Part shown: positions 6,836 through 16,538 of the stretch, piece after piece
Layout of the letters: every line of letters begins with the position of its first letter
Position numbering within the stretch: the first letter of the stretch is position 1
Assembly: GCA_036386415.1 (NCBI GenBank)
Contig: DASVVT010000026.1
Location: 1 to 64,000, forward strand
Reading direction: 5' to 3'
Source of the DNA: DASVVT01 sp036386415
GTDB lineage: Bacteria; Acidobacteriota; Blastocatellia; Pyrinomonadales; Pyrinomonadaceae
DNA: 64,000 bases
Notes under the pieces: generated by a model
Told to the model about the DNA's origin: nothing
The model's input: the letters and a program-made list of their open reading frames with translations, nothing else
Database searches by the model: none
Translations under genes and position numbers: made by a program

Positions 6836-8719
6836 CTAGGCGGGCGCATGTGCTTTGTCTTCGGACGAATGGACGGGAAGTGTGCCTGCGATGGCTTTAC
6901 GGTTGTAATCAGGCTTTGGAATGTAGAGCGGGAGCCTGACCTCGAAGCGCGTGCCTTCGCCCGGCTCGCTGACGACCATGATGCGACCGCCGTGACGCGT
7001 GATGATGCCGTGTGAAGCAGACAGTCCGAGGCCGGTTCCCTTCTCGCCCTTGGTCGTATAGAACGGCTCAAAGATGCGCTCGACGACTTCCGACGGCATC
7101 CCGCACCCAGTATCCGCCACCCAGAAGCAGGCGGCATCAATTTCGGCGCGCGTCCCCGTCTCGATCATGCCGCCGCCCTCACAAATCGCATCGACGGCAT
7201 TGAAGAGCAGGTTGAGAATCACCTCGCGCAGCTCAGACGCCTCTCCAAGAACAAGTACCTCGCCCTGATTCTCTACGCTCACGTTGATGGGACTGAGCCG
7301 TTCCATCGCCTTGTTCTGCCATTTCGGCCTGGCAATCTCAACGCTCGAAGCGATCAGCTCGGCGAGATCAAGGGGGGCGAACTCCCTGGCCGGGTCGCGG
7401 CGCGCGAATTCGAGTATGCGGCGCAAGGTCTGCGAGCCTTCGGCGACGGCGCGCGTGATCGTCTCCAAACTTTTCACCGTCGCTTCATCCGTGCTGCGCA
7501 TCAGGAGTAGTTGCGCGCGTCCCTGTATGACCGTCAGGGAGTTGTTCAAATTGTGAGCGACGCCCGCCGCGAGTTCCCCTACGGCGCGCAGCTTGTTCGA
7601 CTGCGCCATGCGCTCCTGCGTGAGGCGGCGCTCGGTCGTATCGCGCAGGAAGACGAGCAGCCCTGCGACGTTGCCGTCCTTCCAACGCGGCGAAGTGTGC
7701 GCTTCGACGTAGCGCACAGTGCCATCTGCGCGCACGACCTGAACTTCACACTGCGCGTCTTCGCCTGCGGCCAAAGTGCGGTCGAGATGCGCCTGCGCCG
7801 CTTCTTTCGACTCGGCGGCGACAATCTCGCTGAAGTGACGGCCTATCAGCCCGCTCTGCATCGCATCATGAGCCGCTTCGGCGCGCTCATTCATCCAGAT
7901 GAAGCGACCCAGCGCATCGAGCATGTAGATTTCGTCCGGGGTGAGGTCGGCAAGGCTGGCGAGAAATGATTTATGCTCGAAAGCCTCCGCCTCTGCGCGC
8001 CGCAACTCCGAGACATCGCGCGCGATGACGACAGCGCTTTTTGTCGGACTGCCGCCCGCATCTTTGACGGGCACGACCGTGACGAGCACCGGGCGGTCAA
8101 GGTTAGCGCCCGTCATCATCTCCACCTGAACCATCTCACCGAGAGCCTGCGCGCGTTCCACCACACATTCTGTAGCGCCTTCGACGCGCCAGAACATCTC
8201 ACAACAACGCAGCCCATAGAGCGAATCGGCCTGCGAGTTTTCCAGGAGCACGCCCGCGCGGTTGACGCGGCTCAAGCGTCCACTGTCGTCAAATAGAAAT
8301 GTTCCTTCAGGCAGAGCGTCAAAGGTCGCCGCCCACTCGCGTCCTATCGCGACGAATTCATCGTAGAGCCGGGCGCGCCGTTGCGCCTTCAAAGACTTCT
8401 GCTTAGCCTTCTCGTATTGCTGTTGAAGGACGCGCAGACGTTCATTGAAAGCCCGTCGCATCTGCGCGTACCTGTATGCCGCGAGAGAAGCGACGACGGC
8501 GAACAACAGAATGGGGAAGGCTATTAGCGTTGTGGCCGAAAGCTCTGGAAAGATGAAGAGCGGAGCGGCACAGCAGACGAAGAAAACGGCTGTGGCAACC
8601 AGGACATAGGGCCAGACGGGCTGGCTCAACGCGCCTGCTCCCTGTTCAGAAACCGCCCGAGCCGGAGGCATCACACGGTTATCAGCTACATCTGCTTGAG
8701 AAGGATTCAATTGGCTCAT
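6836..8719 (-). CDS. PAS-domain sensor histidine kinase (NtrB-like)
   Basis: This membrane sensor kinase has about 627 residues. Two membrane helices lie at about 36-56 and 62-83, then a coiled coil (LQQQYEKAKQKSLKAQRR), a first PAS domain (about 130-235), a second (about 250-370, ending FLRDTTERR), and the kinase core. The H box VAHNLNNSLTVIQGRAQLLL has the phosphorylated His in the NtrB-like form; N box NLLFNAVDAI and G boxes VADTGCGMP and GTGLGLSASHGI follow. No response regulator is adjacent. ATG at 8719 is preferred over TTG at 8728. Confidence 0.9.
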   Translation of the reverse strand: MSQLNPSQADVADNRVMPPARAVSEQGAGALSQPVWPYVLVATAVFFVCCAAPLFIFPELSATTLIAFPILLFAVVASLAAYRYAQMRRAFNERLRVLQQQYEKAKQKSLKAQRRARLYDEFVAIGREWAATFDALPEGTFLFDDSGRLSRVNRAGVLLENSQADSLYGLRCCEMFWRVEGATECVVERAQALGEMVQVEMMTGANLDRPVLVTVVPVKDAGGSPTKSAVVIARDVSELRRAEAEAFEHKSFLASLADLTPDEIYMLDALGRFIWMNERAEAAHDAMQSGLIGRHFSEIVAAESKEAAQAHLDRTLAAGEDAQCEVQVVRADGTVRYVEAHTSPRWKDGNVAGLLVFLRDTTERRLTQERMAQSNKLRAVGELAAGVAHNLNNSLTVIQGRAQLLLMRSTDEATVKSLETITRAVAEGSQTLRRILEFARRDPAREFAPLDLAELIASSVEIARPKWQNKAMERLSPINVSVENQGEVLVLGEASELREVILNLLFNAVDAICEGGGMIETGTRAEIDAACFWVADTGCGMPSEVVERIFEPFYTTKGEKGTGLGLSASHGIITRHGGRIMVVSEPGEGTRFEVRLPLYIPKPDYNRKAIAGTLPVHSSEDKAHAPA

Positions 8720-8728
8720 CTTATTCAA

Positions 8729-9094
8729 AAAAGGCGAGTTTAAGCGGCCACAAGGTGCAGCGCCGCGACAGGCAAAACTATGTTAGCAGATATTAAACCG
8801 TGAGGATAGGCCAAAAAGCGAGCTTTTAGCGATTATCACTGCCAGGGTGCGGGAGATTTAATCACACAGAAGCGGAAGAGGAACGCCGCAGACAAGCTAA
8901 ATGATGCTTTCCTACGCGATACTCTACGCTGTGCTGGTGTTGATGATTTCTAACACCAGACAAGCAGAATAAAAGAAGGGGGACGATCCACGAAGGAACA
9001 CGAAATGACACGAACAGAGGAGATGTTTCGTGTCGCTTCGTGTGCCTTCGTGGATCGTCCCCGTCCTCTCTTTTTATTGCATCTTGGTTTAGTC
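8729..9094. other. Intergenic stretch with C-family element
   Basis: The gap lies between the thiolase and kinase genes on the minus strand. A C-family inverted element covers about 8951-9075. I recognise nothing in the remaining 220 bases. Confidence 0.5.
8951..9075. repeat. C-family element (CACGAA decamers)
   Basis: Decamer units CACGAAGGAA, CACGAAATGA, CACGAA face TTCGTG units. The outer block GGGGACGATCC pairs with GGATCGTCCCC. A tail (CTAACACCAGACAAGCAGAA) recurs in reverse at the copies near 43678 and 60841. Confidence 0.85.
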
Positions 9095-10276
<1,182 letters not shown>

Positions 10277-10401
10277 TCTTTTTACTCAGCCTTTCTATAG
10301 TGGAAATTCCGCACGGTGTCCGAAACAGCAGAGAGTAACAGACCTCTGGACGGCGCGTCAATTTGAACAAAAACCGCCTGAGAGCACTTCTGCCAAGGGG
10401 C

Positions 10402-10496
10402 GATTAAACGCAAAGGGCGCAAAGGTGAAGACGCAAAGGATTAGAAACTCTGCGCGCCTCCGGCGTCTTCATCTTTGCGCCCTTTGCGTTTAAATC
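10402..10496. repeat. B-family element (CGCAAAGGN nonamers)
   Basis: The outer block ATTAAACG and tandem CGCAAAGG units form the left arm, and CCTTTGCGTTTAAAT closes the right arm. It separates the RDD gene end from the thiolase start. Confidence 0.88.
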
Positions 10497-10550
10497 TTTT
10501 CTCACGCCTGCTATTTAGATGCTTTAATCAACGGGCAGTTGCACGTTCGG

Positions 10551-11378
10551 CTAATCCGTGAACCGGTGCTGCGCGCGGTAACGATGGAGCAGTTCTTCGA
10601 GGAATCCTTCATAGGTGAAGGTCGCCAGATCATAGGCCGGACGCAGCTTGTACATAACCGGCATCGCCACGCGCCAGGCCATCCACTCGCGCGTCGCATC
10701 GCGCAGGTCCCAGCGCCGTCTGAGGAAGGTTTCGACGACCTCTATCTCGGCTTCGGTCAGGACGCTCAAGTCTGCTGTGAACTGGGCTGGTTTGAATGAG
10801 CGGCGCAGCGCAGAGTCGCTGACGGGCGCGGCGAAGACTTGATCGAAGGTAGGCGCTTCGGCCTCGCGCTCACGCACGACGACCGTCCCGGCGACCATAT
10901 CGCCGACGCGTTGATCTCGCTCGGTGATGAAGACCGAGACGAGCCCGATGGAGTAAAAGGGCGCGGGCATCATGTCGAAATTGCGCAGGAGATTTCTCAC
11001 GGTCGCCTCCCAGAAAGTGATAGGGCGGCCATCCTCGCGTAGGACGCGCAGTTTCAGCCAGCGCTTGCCGGGCGTCTGCCCGTTCCACAGCCATTCGAAG
11101 AAGACAAAGTAACCCGAGAGGATGAGGAATATGAAGATGATGAGCGCGGCTTTGATCCACTTCGGGGCTTCCGCCACTTGATCGCCCAGGCTGGAAAAAT
11201 CGCCGATGATGCTGAAGGCGATGATAATCACTGTCAGGGTTACGATCTGCAACGTATGATCGACGGCGCAGGCGAGAAAGCGATTGCCGATTGAAGCCAG
11301 CGCGAAATGCAGCGGCACGCGCTCCGGCGTTTCAATCACCAGCGTCTCTTCAGTCGCGAATGCTGTTTCGGCAGACAT
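10551..11378 (-). CDS. RDD family membrane protein
   Basis: About 275 residues. The RDD domain fills roughly residues 20-160: GNRFLACAVDH near the start of helix 1, helix 2 (KAALIIFIFLILSGYFVFFEW), and the NGQTPGKRWLKLRVLRE and ERDQRVGDMVAGTVVV blocks typical of the family. A soluble C-terminal part of about 110 residues follows. RDD proteins are often transport-related, but the role is unknown. The ATG at 11378 follows a D-family repeat arm and has no clear Shine-Dalgarno; TTG at 11384 is an alternative. Confidence 0.82.
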   Translation of the reverse strand: MSAETAFATEETLVIETPERVPLHFALASIGNRFLACAVDHTLQIVTLTVIIIAFSIIGDFSSLGDQVAEAPKWIKAALIIFIFLILSGYFVFFEWLWNGQTPGKRWLKLRVLREDGRPITFWEATVRNLLRNFDMMPAPFYSIGLVSVFITERDQRVGDMVAGTVVVREREAEAPTFDQVFAAPVSDSALRRSFKPAQFTADLSVLTEAEIEVVETFLRRRWDLRDATREWMAWRVAMPVMYKLRPAYDLATFTYEGFLEELLHRYRAQHRFTD

Positions 11379-11387
11379 TGTCAAAGC

Positions 11388-11426
11388 AAATGCGGATTGC
11401 GGAATGCAGAATGCGGAATGAAAAGA
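11388..11426. repeat. D-family arm (ATGCGGA heptamers)
   Basis: Four ATGCGGA-like heptamers stand in tandem just upstream of the RDD gene. I see no inverted partner, so this may be a decayed element. Confidence 0.65.
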
Positions 11427-11488
11427 AATATGACGCGCATTAAAGTTCTCTTTAACCCGTCATGCCGCTTTTTATCAACCGCCCAATT

Positions 11489-12682
11489 TTATGTCCCTCG
11501 CACGCGCAGGAAGCGGCGTTTGCCGACTTGAAAAAGGCTCTCTTCATCCCTCTTGATTAACACAACGACGCCTGTGTCTGTTTGGCTCACATCGCCTATA
11601 CGCACTCCACCTTGTTTGATTAACCTCCTTGCTTCGTTCATTGACGCCGCGAGTCCGACTGTGAAAAGGAGGCTTGGGAGAGGCCACACTCCCGCTTCTA
11701 CTTCTCGCATCTCTATCTCATCTGGTTTTTTTCCAAAGTTATCTGCCGCTTTGTTTGCTTCTTGAGCAGAATAAAAATCGGTGACGATAAGTTTTGCCAG
11801 ATCAACCTTAAAATCCATAGGGTTGCGCTCGCCGCTTTCTGCTGCTGCCTGCATCGCTTTAATCTCTTCTGTGCGCCAGTCCGTCAAAAGTTCATAGTAG
11901 CGCCACATCAATTCGTCAGAGATGGACATCACCTTGCCGAACATCTCCTGCGGCGCTTCGTTGATGCCGATATAGTTGCCTAGAGACTTGGACATCTTCT
12001 GGACGCCGTCCGTGCCTTCCAGGAGCGGCATGACGATGGCGATCTGCGCTTCCTGCCCGTACTCGCGCTGCATGTTTCTGCCCATCAGCAGGTTGAATTT
12101 TTGATCTGTGCCGCCCAGCTCAACGTCGGCACGAAGCGCGACTGAGTCATAAGCCTGTGTGAGCGGGTAGAGCAGTTCGTGTAGGGCAATGGGTCGCTCT
12201 TCGTTGAGGCGTTTGGCGAAATCGTCACGCTCTAAAATTTGTTTGACGGTGACATGCGACGCGAGACGTATGAATCCGGCTGAACCGAGCTTGTCCATCC
12301 ACTCGGAATTGAAGCGAATTTCGGTCTTTTCAGGATCGAGCAACTTGAAGATTTGTGCCTTGTAGGTCTCGGCGTTGGCCGCAATCTCTTCGCGTGTCAA
12401 CTGCGGTCGCGTGGCGCTCTTGCCCGAAGGGTCGCCGATCAGCCCCGTAAAATCTCCGATCAGGAAGATCACGGTGTGACCCAGCTCCTGAAACGCGCGC
12501 AGCTTACGTATGACGACGGTGTGCCCCAGGTGTATGTCGGGCGCAGTCGGATCAGCGCCGAGCTTGACGCGCAAAGGCACGCCGGTGTGCGCAGATTTTT
12601 CGAGCTTCGCGCGCAGCTCATCTTCGCGGATGATCTCGACCGTGCCCTTACGCAGGTAAGCTAATTGTTCGTCAATGGTCAT
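11489..12682 (-). CDS. tyrS: Tyrosyl-tRNA synthetase
   Basis: The enzyme charges tRNA-Tyr. At 397 residues it has the class I signatures HLGHTVV (HIGH motif, about 52-58) and KMSKS (in GVQKMSKSLGNYIG, about 228), and a C-terminal S4 RNA-binding domain (ARRLIKQGGVRIGDV). The length and KMSKS form fit the TyrZ type of bacterial TyrRS. It is the last gene of the purF-to-tyrS run, 56 bases after purN. Its 3' third looks less GC-rich than the neighbours. Confidence 0.95.
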   Translation of the reverse strand: MTIDEQLAYLRKGTVEIIREDELRAKLEKSAHTGVPLRVKLGADPTAPDIHLGHTVVIRKLRAFQELGHTVIFLIGDFTGLIGDPSGKSATRPQLTREEIAANAETYKAQIFKLLDPEKTEIRFNSEWMDKLGSAGFIRLASHVTVKQILERDDFAKRLNEERPIALHELLYPLTQAYDSVALRADVELGGTDQKFNLLMGRNMQREYGQEAQIAIVMPLLEGTDGVQKMSKSLGNYIGINEAPQEMFGKVMSISDELMWRYYELLTDWRTEEIKAMQAAAESGERNPMDFKVDLAKLIVTDFYSAQEANKAADNFGKKPDEIEMREVEAGVWPLPSLLFTVGLAASMNEARRLIKQGGVRIGDVSQTDTGVVVLIKRDEESLFQVGKRRFLRVRGT

Positions 12683-12738
12683 AAGCTATCAGAATTTATG
12701 ATTTAAGATTTTGGATTTGAAATTTCAGATAGTAATAC

Positions 12739-13386
12739 TTAAACGCTCACTCTTTCGCCTTTGCCCTGACCTGCGTTTTCGCGCCTGCCGATGACGCGTC
12801 GCCCGACGATTTCGTAATCTCCTCGCACGATACGCGCGACGGCTTCCGCATAGAGACGATGCTCTTCGACGAGGATGCGCGCAGAGAGCGTCTCTTCCGT
12901 GTCGTCGTCGTGAACGGGCACGGCCACCTGGGCGATGATCGGCCCGGCGTCCAGTCCCTCATCTACAAAGTGAACGGTACAGCCGCTCCATTTGACGCCG
13001 TGCTCCAGGGCTTGCCGGTGCGCTTCGAGGCCGGGGAAGGCCGGAAGCAGGCTCGGATGAATGTTAAGGATGCGCCCGCGATAAGCTTCTATGAACTCCG
13101 GTGAGAGCAGGCGCATGTAACCGGCGAGACACACGAGGTCAACTTCATGTGCACGTAAGGCCGCGATTGTTTCACGGTCATGCTCAACGCGCGTGCGCCC
13201 GCGCCGCTCGATCAAGAGCGTCTTCAAGCCCCGCTCCTCTGCACGCACAAGACCCGCTGCCCCCGCCTGGTCGCTGATCACGACGGCAATCTCGGCATCG
13301 GCAATAACACCGTCCTGCACGGCATCAGCCAGCGCCGACATGTTCGAGCCGCGCCCGGAAATCAGAATGCCAATACGATAAGACAT
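12739..13386 (-). CDS. purN: Phosphoribosylglycinamide formyltransferase
   Basis: The enzyme adds a formyl group from 10-formyl-THF to GAR in purine synthesis. At 215 residues it has the N-terminal ISGRGSNMSAL (about 8-18), the catalytic HPSLLPAFPG with Asn-Ile-His (about 106-117), and the conserved WSGCTVHFVDEGLDAGPI block (about 133-150) with the catalytic Asp. It lies in the purine run, 85 bases downstream of purM with an E-family element between. Confidence 0.95.
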   Translation of the reverse strand: MSYRIGILISGRGSNMSALADAVQDGVIADAEIAVVISDQAGAAGLVRAEERGLKTLLIERRGRTRVEHDRETIAALRAHEVDLVCLAGYMRLLSPEFIEAYRGRILNIHPSLLPAFPGLEAHRQALEHGVKWSGCTVHFVDEGLDAGPIIAQVAVPVHDDDTEETLSARILVEEHRLYAEAVARIVRGDYEIVGRRVIGRRENAGQGKGERVSV

Positions 13387-13387
13387 A

Positions 13388-13469
13388 AGTCTGGGGTCCG
13401 GGGTCTGGAGTCTGGAGTCAAAAGCCGTCGTTTTCTGACTCTTGACTCCAGACTTCAGACTCGAGACTT
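13388..13469. repeat. E-family element (GTCTGGA heptamers)
   Basis: Tandem GTCTGGA-like units face TCCAGAC units around a short loop. It fills the gap between purM and purN inside the purine run, so its hairpin would be transcribed with the operon. Confidence 0.85.
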
Positions 13470-13471
13470 GT

Positions 13472-14506
13472 TTATCCGATGATGACTTCGCGATTCCCCT
13501 CTGTGACGCGCCCTATTCGGTAGCACGCCTGATCGCGGCGGCTGAAATGGGCTTGGACGCTTTCGGCATCCTGCCCGCCGCAGATGATGACGAGGCCGAC
13601 GCCCATGTTGAAGGTGCGATACATCTCTTGATCGGGCACCTGCCCGATCTCCTGCATGATCGTGAAAACGGGCAGCACAGGCCAAGTGTCGCGCGCGATT
13701 GTGACGCCCGTGCCTTCAGGCAGGATGCGCGGGATATTCTCCAGGAGGCCGCCGCCTGTGATGTGCGCCAGCCCTTTAATCACCCCGGAATCGAGCAGCC
13801 CTTCGACCGCCTGAAGATAGCTGGCATGTGGAGCAAGCAACGCCTCGCCCACGGTCGTCTCAAGCGACGGCAGTCGCGTCGAGACCTCATAACCGGCCAC
13901 TTCGAAAAAGAGCTTGCGCGCCAGCGAATAGCCGTTCGTGTGAAGCCCATAGGACGGCAGCGCGAGCAACACGTCATCCGGCTCAATGCGCCGTCCGTCG
14001 ATCACCTGGTCGCGATCCACGATGCCGACGATGAAGCCTGCCACGTCGTATTCGCCTTCCGCATAAAAGCCGGGCATCTCTGCCGTCTCGCCGCCCAGCA
14101 GCACACAACCGTTCTCGCGGCATCCCGTGGTGATGCCCTCAACGATGCTCGCCACGGTGGCGGGCGCGAGCACGCCCGTCGCAATATAGTCTAGAAAGAA
14201 GAGCGGGCGCGCGCCCTGCACCAGGATGTCGTTGACGCAGTGGTTGACCAGGTCGCGCCCGACCGTGTTGTGTGTGCCGGTCATGAAAGCGATCTTCAGT
14301 TTCGTGCCCACTCCGTCAGCAGAGGCGACGAGCACGGGATGCCGTAGAGCGGGAAACGCGGCATCGAACATTCCGCCGAAGCTTCCGATCTCTGAGAGCG
14401 TTCGCGCGTTGAAGGTCGTGCGCGCCAGTTCCCTGATCTTGCTGGTCGCGACGTTCGCCGCGTCTATGTCCACGCCCGCGTCGCGATAACCGATTGATGG
14501 CTTCAT
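13472..14506 (-). CDS. purM: Phosphoribosylformylglycinamidine cyclo-ligase
   Basis: This AIR synthetase closes the imidazole ring in step 5 of purine synthesis. At 344 residues it has the expected length and blocks: GYRDAGVDIDAAN at the start, VASADGVGTKLKIAF (about 60-74), VNHCVNDILVQGA (about 87-99), and the LLGGETAEMPG block (about 135-145). The gene starts 8 bases after the MBL gene ends, so it is surely cotranscribed with it. Confidence 0.96.
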   Translation of the reverse strand: MKPSIGYRDAGVDIDAANVATSKIRELARTTFNARTLSEIGSFGGMFDAAFPALRHPVLVASADGVGTKLKIAFMTGTHNTVGRDLVNHCVNDILVQGARPLFFLDYIATGVLAPATVASIVEGITTGCRENGCVLLGGETAEMPGFYAEGEYDVAGFIVGIVDRDQVIDGRRIEPDDVLLALPSYGLHTNGYSLARKLFFEVAGYEVSTRLPSLETTVGEALLAPHASYLQAVEGLLDSGVIKGLAHITGGGLLENIPRILPEGTGVTIARDTWPVLPVFTIMQEIGQVPDQEMYRTFNMGVGLVIICGGQDAESVQAHFSRRDQACYRIGRVTEGNREVIIG

Positions 14507-14514
14507 CTGGGTTT

Positions 14515-15672
14515 CTACTTCTTACCTTTGGTCGTGGTCTTCTCTTTCGGCGGTTTGGGCGGCGGGCCGAAGTCGCCGTAGGCTATGAAGCCGCGACTCG
14601 CGGAGTCGTCCTTCTGCGCCTCGCGCCCCGTCAACAGATCGCTCGCCGCCTCTTTCCCGGTCTTGATCTCGTAGCCCTTGCCCTTGGTCGTGATCGTGAT
14701 CTCGCCCTGCAAGTCCGTGCGATAGACTTTAATGCCTGCGGCTTTCAAGCGATCCAGCACGACCTGCGCCGGATGCCCGTAGCGATTCCATTCCCCGTTG
14801 GAGATGATCGCGACTTCGGGCTTGATCCTCTTGATGAAGTTCTCACTGGTCGCGTACTTCGACCCGTGATGCGCGACCTTCAGCACCTTCGCCCCGAGGT
14901 TCACGTCTTTGTTGATCATGCGATCTTCCGTGACAGCCTCTGCGTCGCCGGTCAGGAGCATGGAGAAGTTGCCATAGTCTAAGCGTGCGACGACCGAGTT
15001 GGCGTTCGGCTCGTTGCCGCCGCCTTTCAACTGCTCGCGCGTGAAGAGAGGCTCGATGGGAGCGAGGATGGTTAAAAGAGCGCCGCCGCCCAGGTCGTAG
15101 GTCTTGCCGGGCTCGGCCTTCACATACTGCGCCCCGTTCTGCTTCACGGTCTCAAGAAACTCCTGGTATGACTTGACCGTCGGCAGTTCTTTCCCGCCTG
15201 GAAGTTTGCGCGCCGGTGCTTTTTTACCTTTGGCGGTCGTCGCTTCATCTTCCGACACGGCTGTCGGCGGCGGCACTCCGCTATCTATGACCGTGGTGAC
15301 GCTCGTCGCCTTCAGGACTTCATCCGCGCCGCCAAGGTGATCCGGGTGCGCGTGTGTGGCGATGAAGTAATCGATCTTCTCCACCCCGTAACGCTTCAAG
15401 GCATCGAGCACAGCCTTGCCCTTGCCCGTGTCGCCCGCGTCGATGAGCGCCGCCTTGCGTTTCTTGGTCTCAGAGTCTTCAGGCCCGACGATGAGGATCG
15501 AGTCGCCGTCCATAGGGCCTACGTCGAGCACGTGGACGGAAAGCTCGCCGCCCGAAGCAGAGGGCGGCAGATAGCTCTTATACCAGCGCCAGCCGAAGAA
15601 TCCGGCGGCGGAAAGAAAGAGGATGAGAATTAAGAAGAAAGCGGGCGCGCACCCGCGTCTAACTTGAGCCAC
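14515..15672 (-). CDS. ComEC/Rec2-like metallo-beta-lactamase-fold hydrolase
   Basis: One N-terminal membrane anchor (about 9-30) precedes a metallo-beta-lactamase fold: VLDVGPMDGDSILI, the metal motif THAHPDHLGG (about 105-114), LLTGDAEAV (about 239-247) and VAHHGSKYATS (about 266-276). This pattern matches the C-terminal domain of ComEC/Rec2 as a separate protein, probably a periplasmic phosphodiesterase or nuclease. At 385 residues it has a lysine-rich insert and tail. It sits in the purine run, overlapping the upstream gene by 14 bases. Confidence 0.82.
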   Translation of the reverse strand: MAQVRRGCAPAFFLILILFLSAAGFFGWRWYKSYLPPSASGGELSVHVLDVGPMDGDSILIVGPEDSETKKRKAALIDAGDTGKGKAVLDALKRYGVEKIDYFIATHAHPDHLGGADEVLKATSVTTVIDSGVPPPTAVSEDEATTAKGKKAPARKLPGGKELPTVKSYQEFLETVKQNGAQYVKAEPGKTYDLGGGALLTILAPIEPLFTREQLKGGGNEPNANSVVARLDYGNFSMLLTGDAEAVTEDRMINKDVNLGAKVLKVAHHGSKYATSENFIKRIKPEVAIISNGEWNRYGHPAQVVLDRLKAAGIKVYRTDLQGEITITTKGKGYEIKTGKEAASDLLTGREAQKDDSASRGFIAYGDFGPPPKPPKEKTTTKGKK

Positions 15673-16522
15673 GACGATTCGTTCTCCCGTAAATAGAGTT
15701 GTAGACGACGGATTTTCTCAGTACACCTTTGACCTTCGTCCTCATCTGCGCCTTATCGTCAAGCCTGTACTCTCTTTCATAAAAGTCCCAGCCCTCCTGC
15801 TCGCGCCCGGCGTAGATGTATTGAAGCACGACCTGCAAGACCGTGCCCAGATAATCCCCTACGTCATCTTCGTGCCGCGTCGAAGCAAGCTCGCGATTCG
15901 CCTTGTTGACTTCATCAATGTACTTCCCGATGTCTCTGAGCAGGTAATCGGCATGCGTCCGGCTCGCGGGCAAGTATCTCCCGGCGCTTTTGTCATACTT
16001 GAACGCGACCTGTGCAAAGGGCGAGCTGGCGTGCGACAGGCGATCAAAGTAGTCGAACGCCATCACGCTTTGCGTGAACTCGTAGACTCCGTCATGGTCA
16101 ATATCAATAAGGAGCGGACTAAAGTCCACGTCATACGTGAGGTTGTCGTAGAGCTTTCTGAGTCGCGGCGCGGCGAGATCGTAAATCCAGACCGAGTTGC
16201 AGCAGTGCGCGCCGCCCGAATGCTGGTTGATGATGAGCTGCTTACCCTCGCCGCCGAGCAGAGAAAAGAGCGCGATGTTTGTGAAGTCAAGCGACGGCCC
16301 GCCGCCATCTTTAAAGCTCACGAGCAGACGCCCGCCCTTGCTGATCGAAGCCCAGGAGAGCTGCGTGCTCTCGTTGAAAGAACGCGTCACCTCGTAGCCG
16401 TTATAAGAGACCTTGTTGCCTTTCACGTAAAGGTCTTCAAGATTAACGGTCTGTGCCGGGACAGAGAGCGCAACGAGCAGATTAAGAGCGAGCGCAAACG
16501 TAATGAGACGCAGCTTCAACAT
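15659..16522 (-). CDS. Secreted protein of unknown function
   Basis: At 287 residues it has a signal peptide (LRLITFALALNLLVALSVPAQT, cleaved near 24). I recognise no domain. The middle holds an NQHSGGAHCCNSVWIYDL block with a CC pair, and an acidic IDIDHDGVYEF stretch like a calcium-binding or FG-GAP type loop. It lies 16 bases after purF and overlaps the MBL gene by 14 bases, so it belongs to the same transcript. Its link to purine synthesis is not apparent. Confidence 0.7.
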   Translation of the reverse strand: MLKLRLITFALALNLLVALSVPAQTVNLEDLYVKGNKVSYNGYEVTRSFNESTQLSWASISKGGRLLVSFKDGGGPSLDFTNIALFSLLGGEGKQLIINQHSGGAHCCNSVWIYDLAAPRLRKLYDNLTYDVDFSPLLIDIDHDGVYEFTQSVMAFDYFDRLSHASSPFAQVAFKYDKSAGRYLPASRTHADYLLRDIGKYIDEVNKANRELASTRHEDDVGDYLGTVLQVVLQYIYAGREQEGWDFYEREYRLDDKAQMRTKVKGVLRKSVVYNSIYGRTNRRGSS

Positions 16523-16538
16523 CCTTCTCTTTACCTAT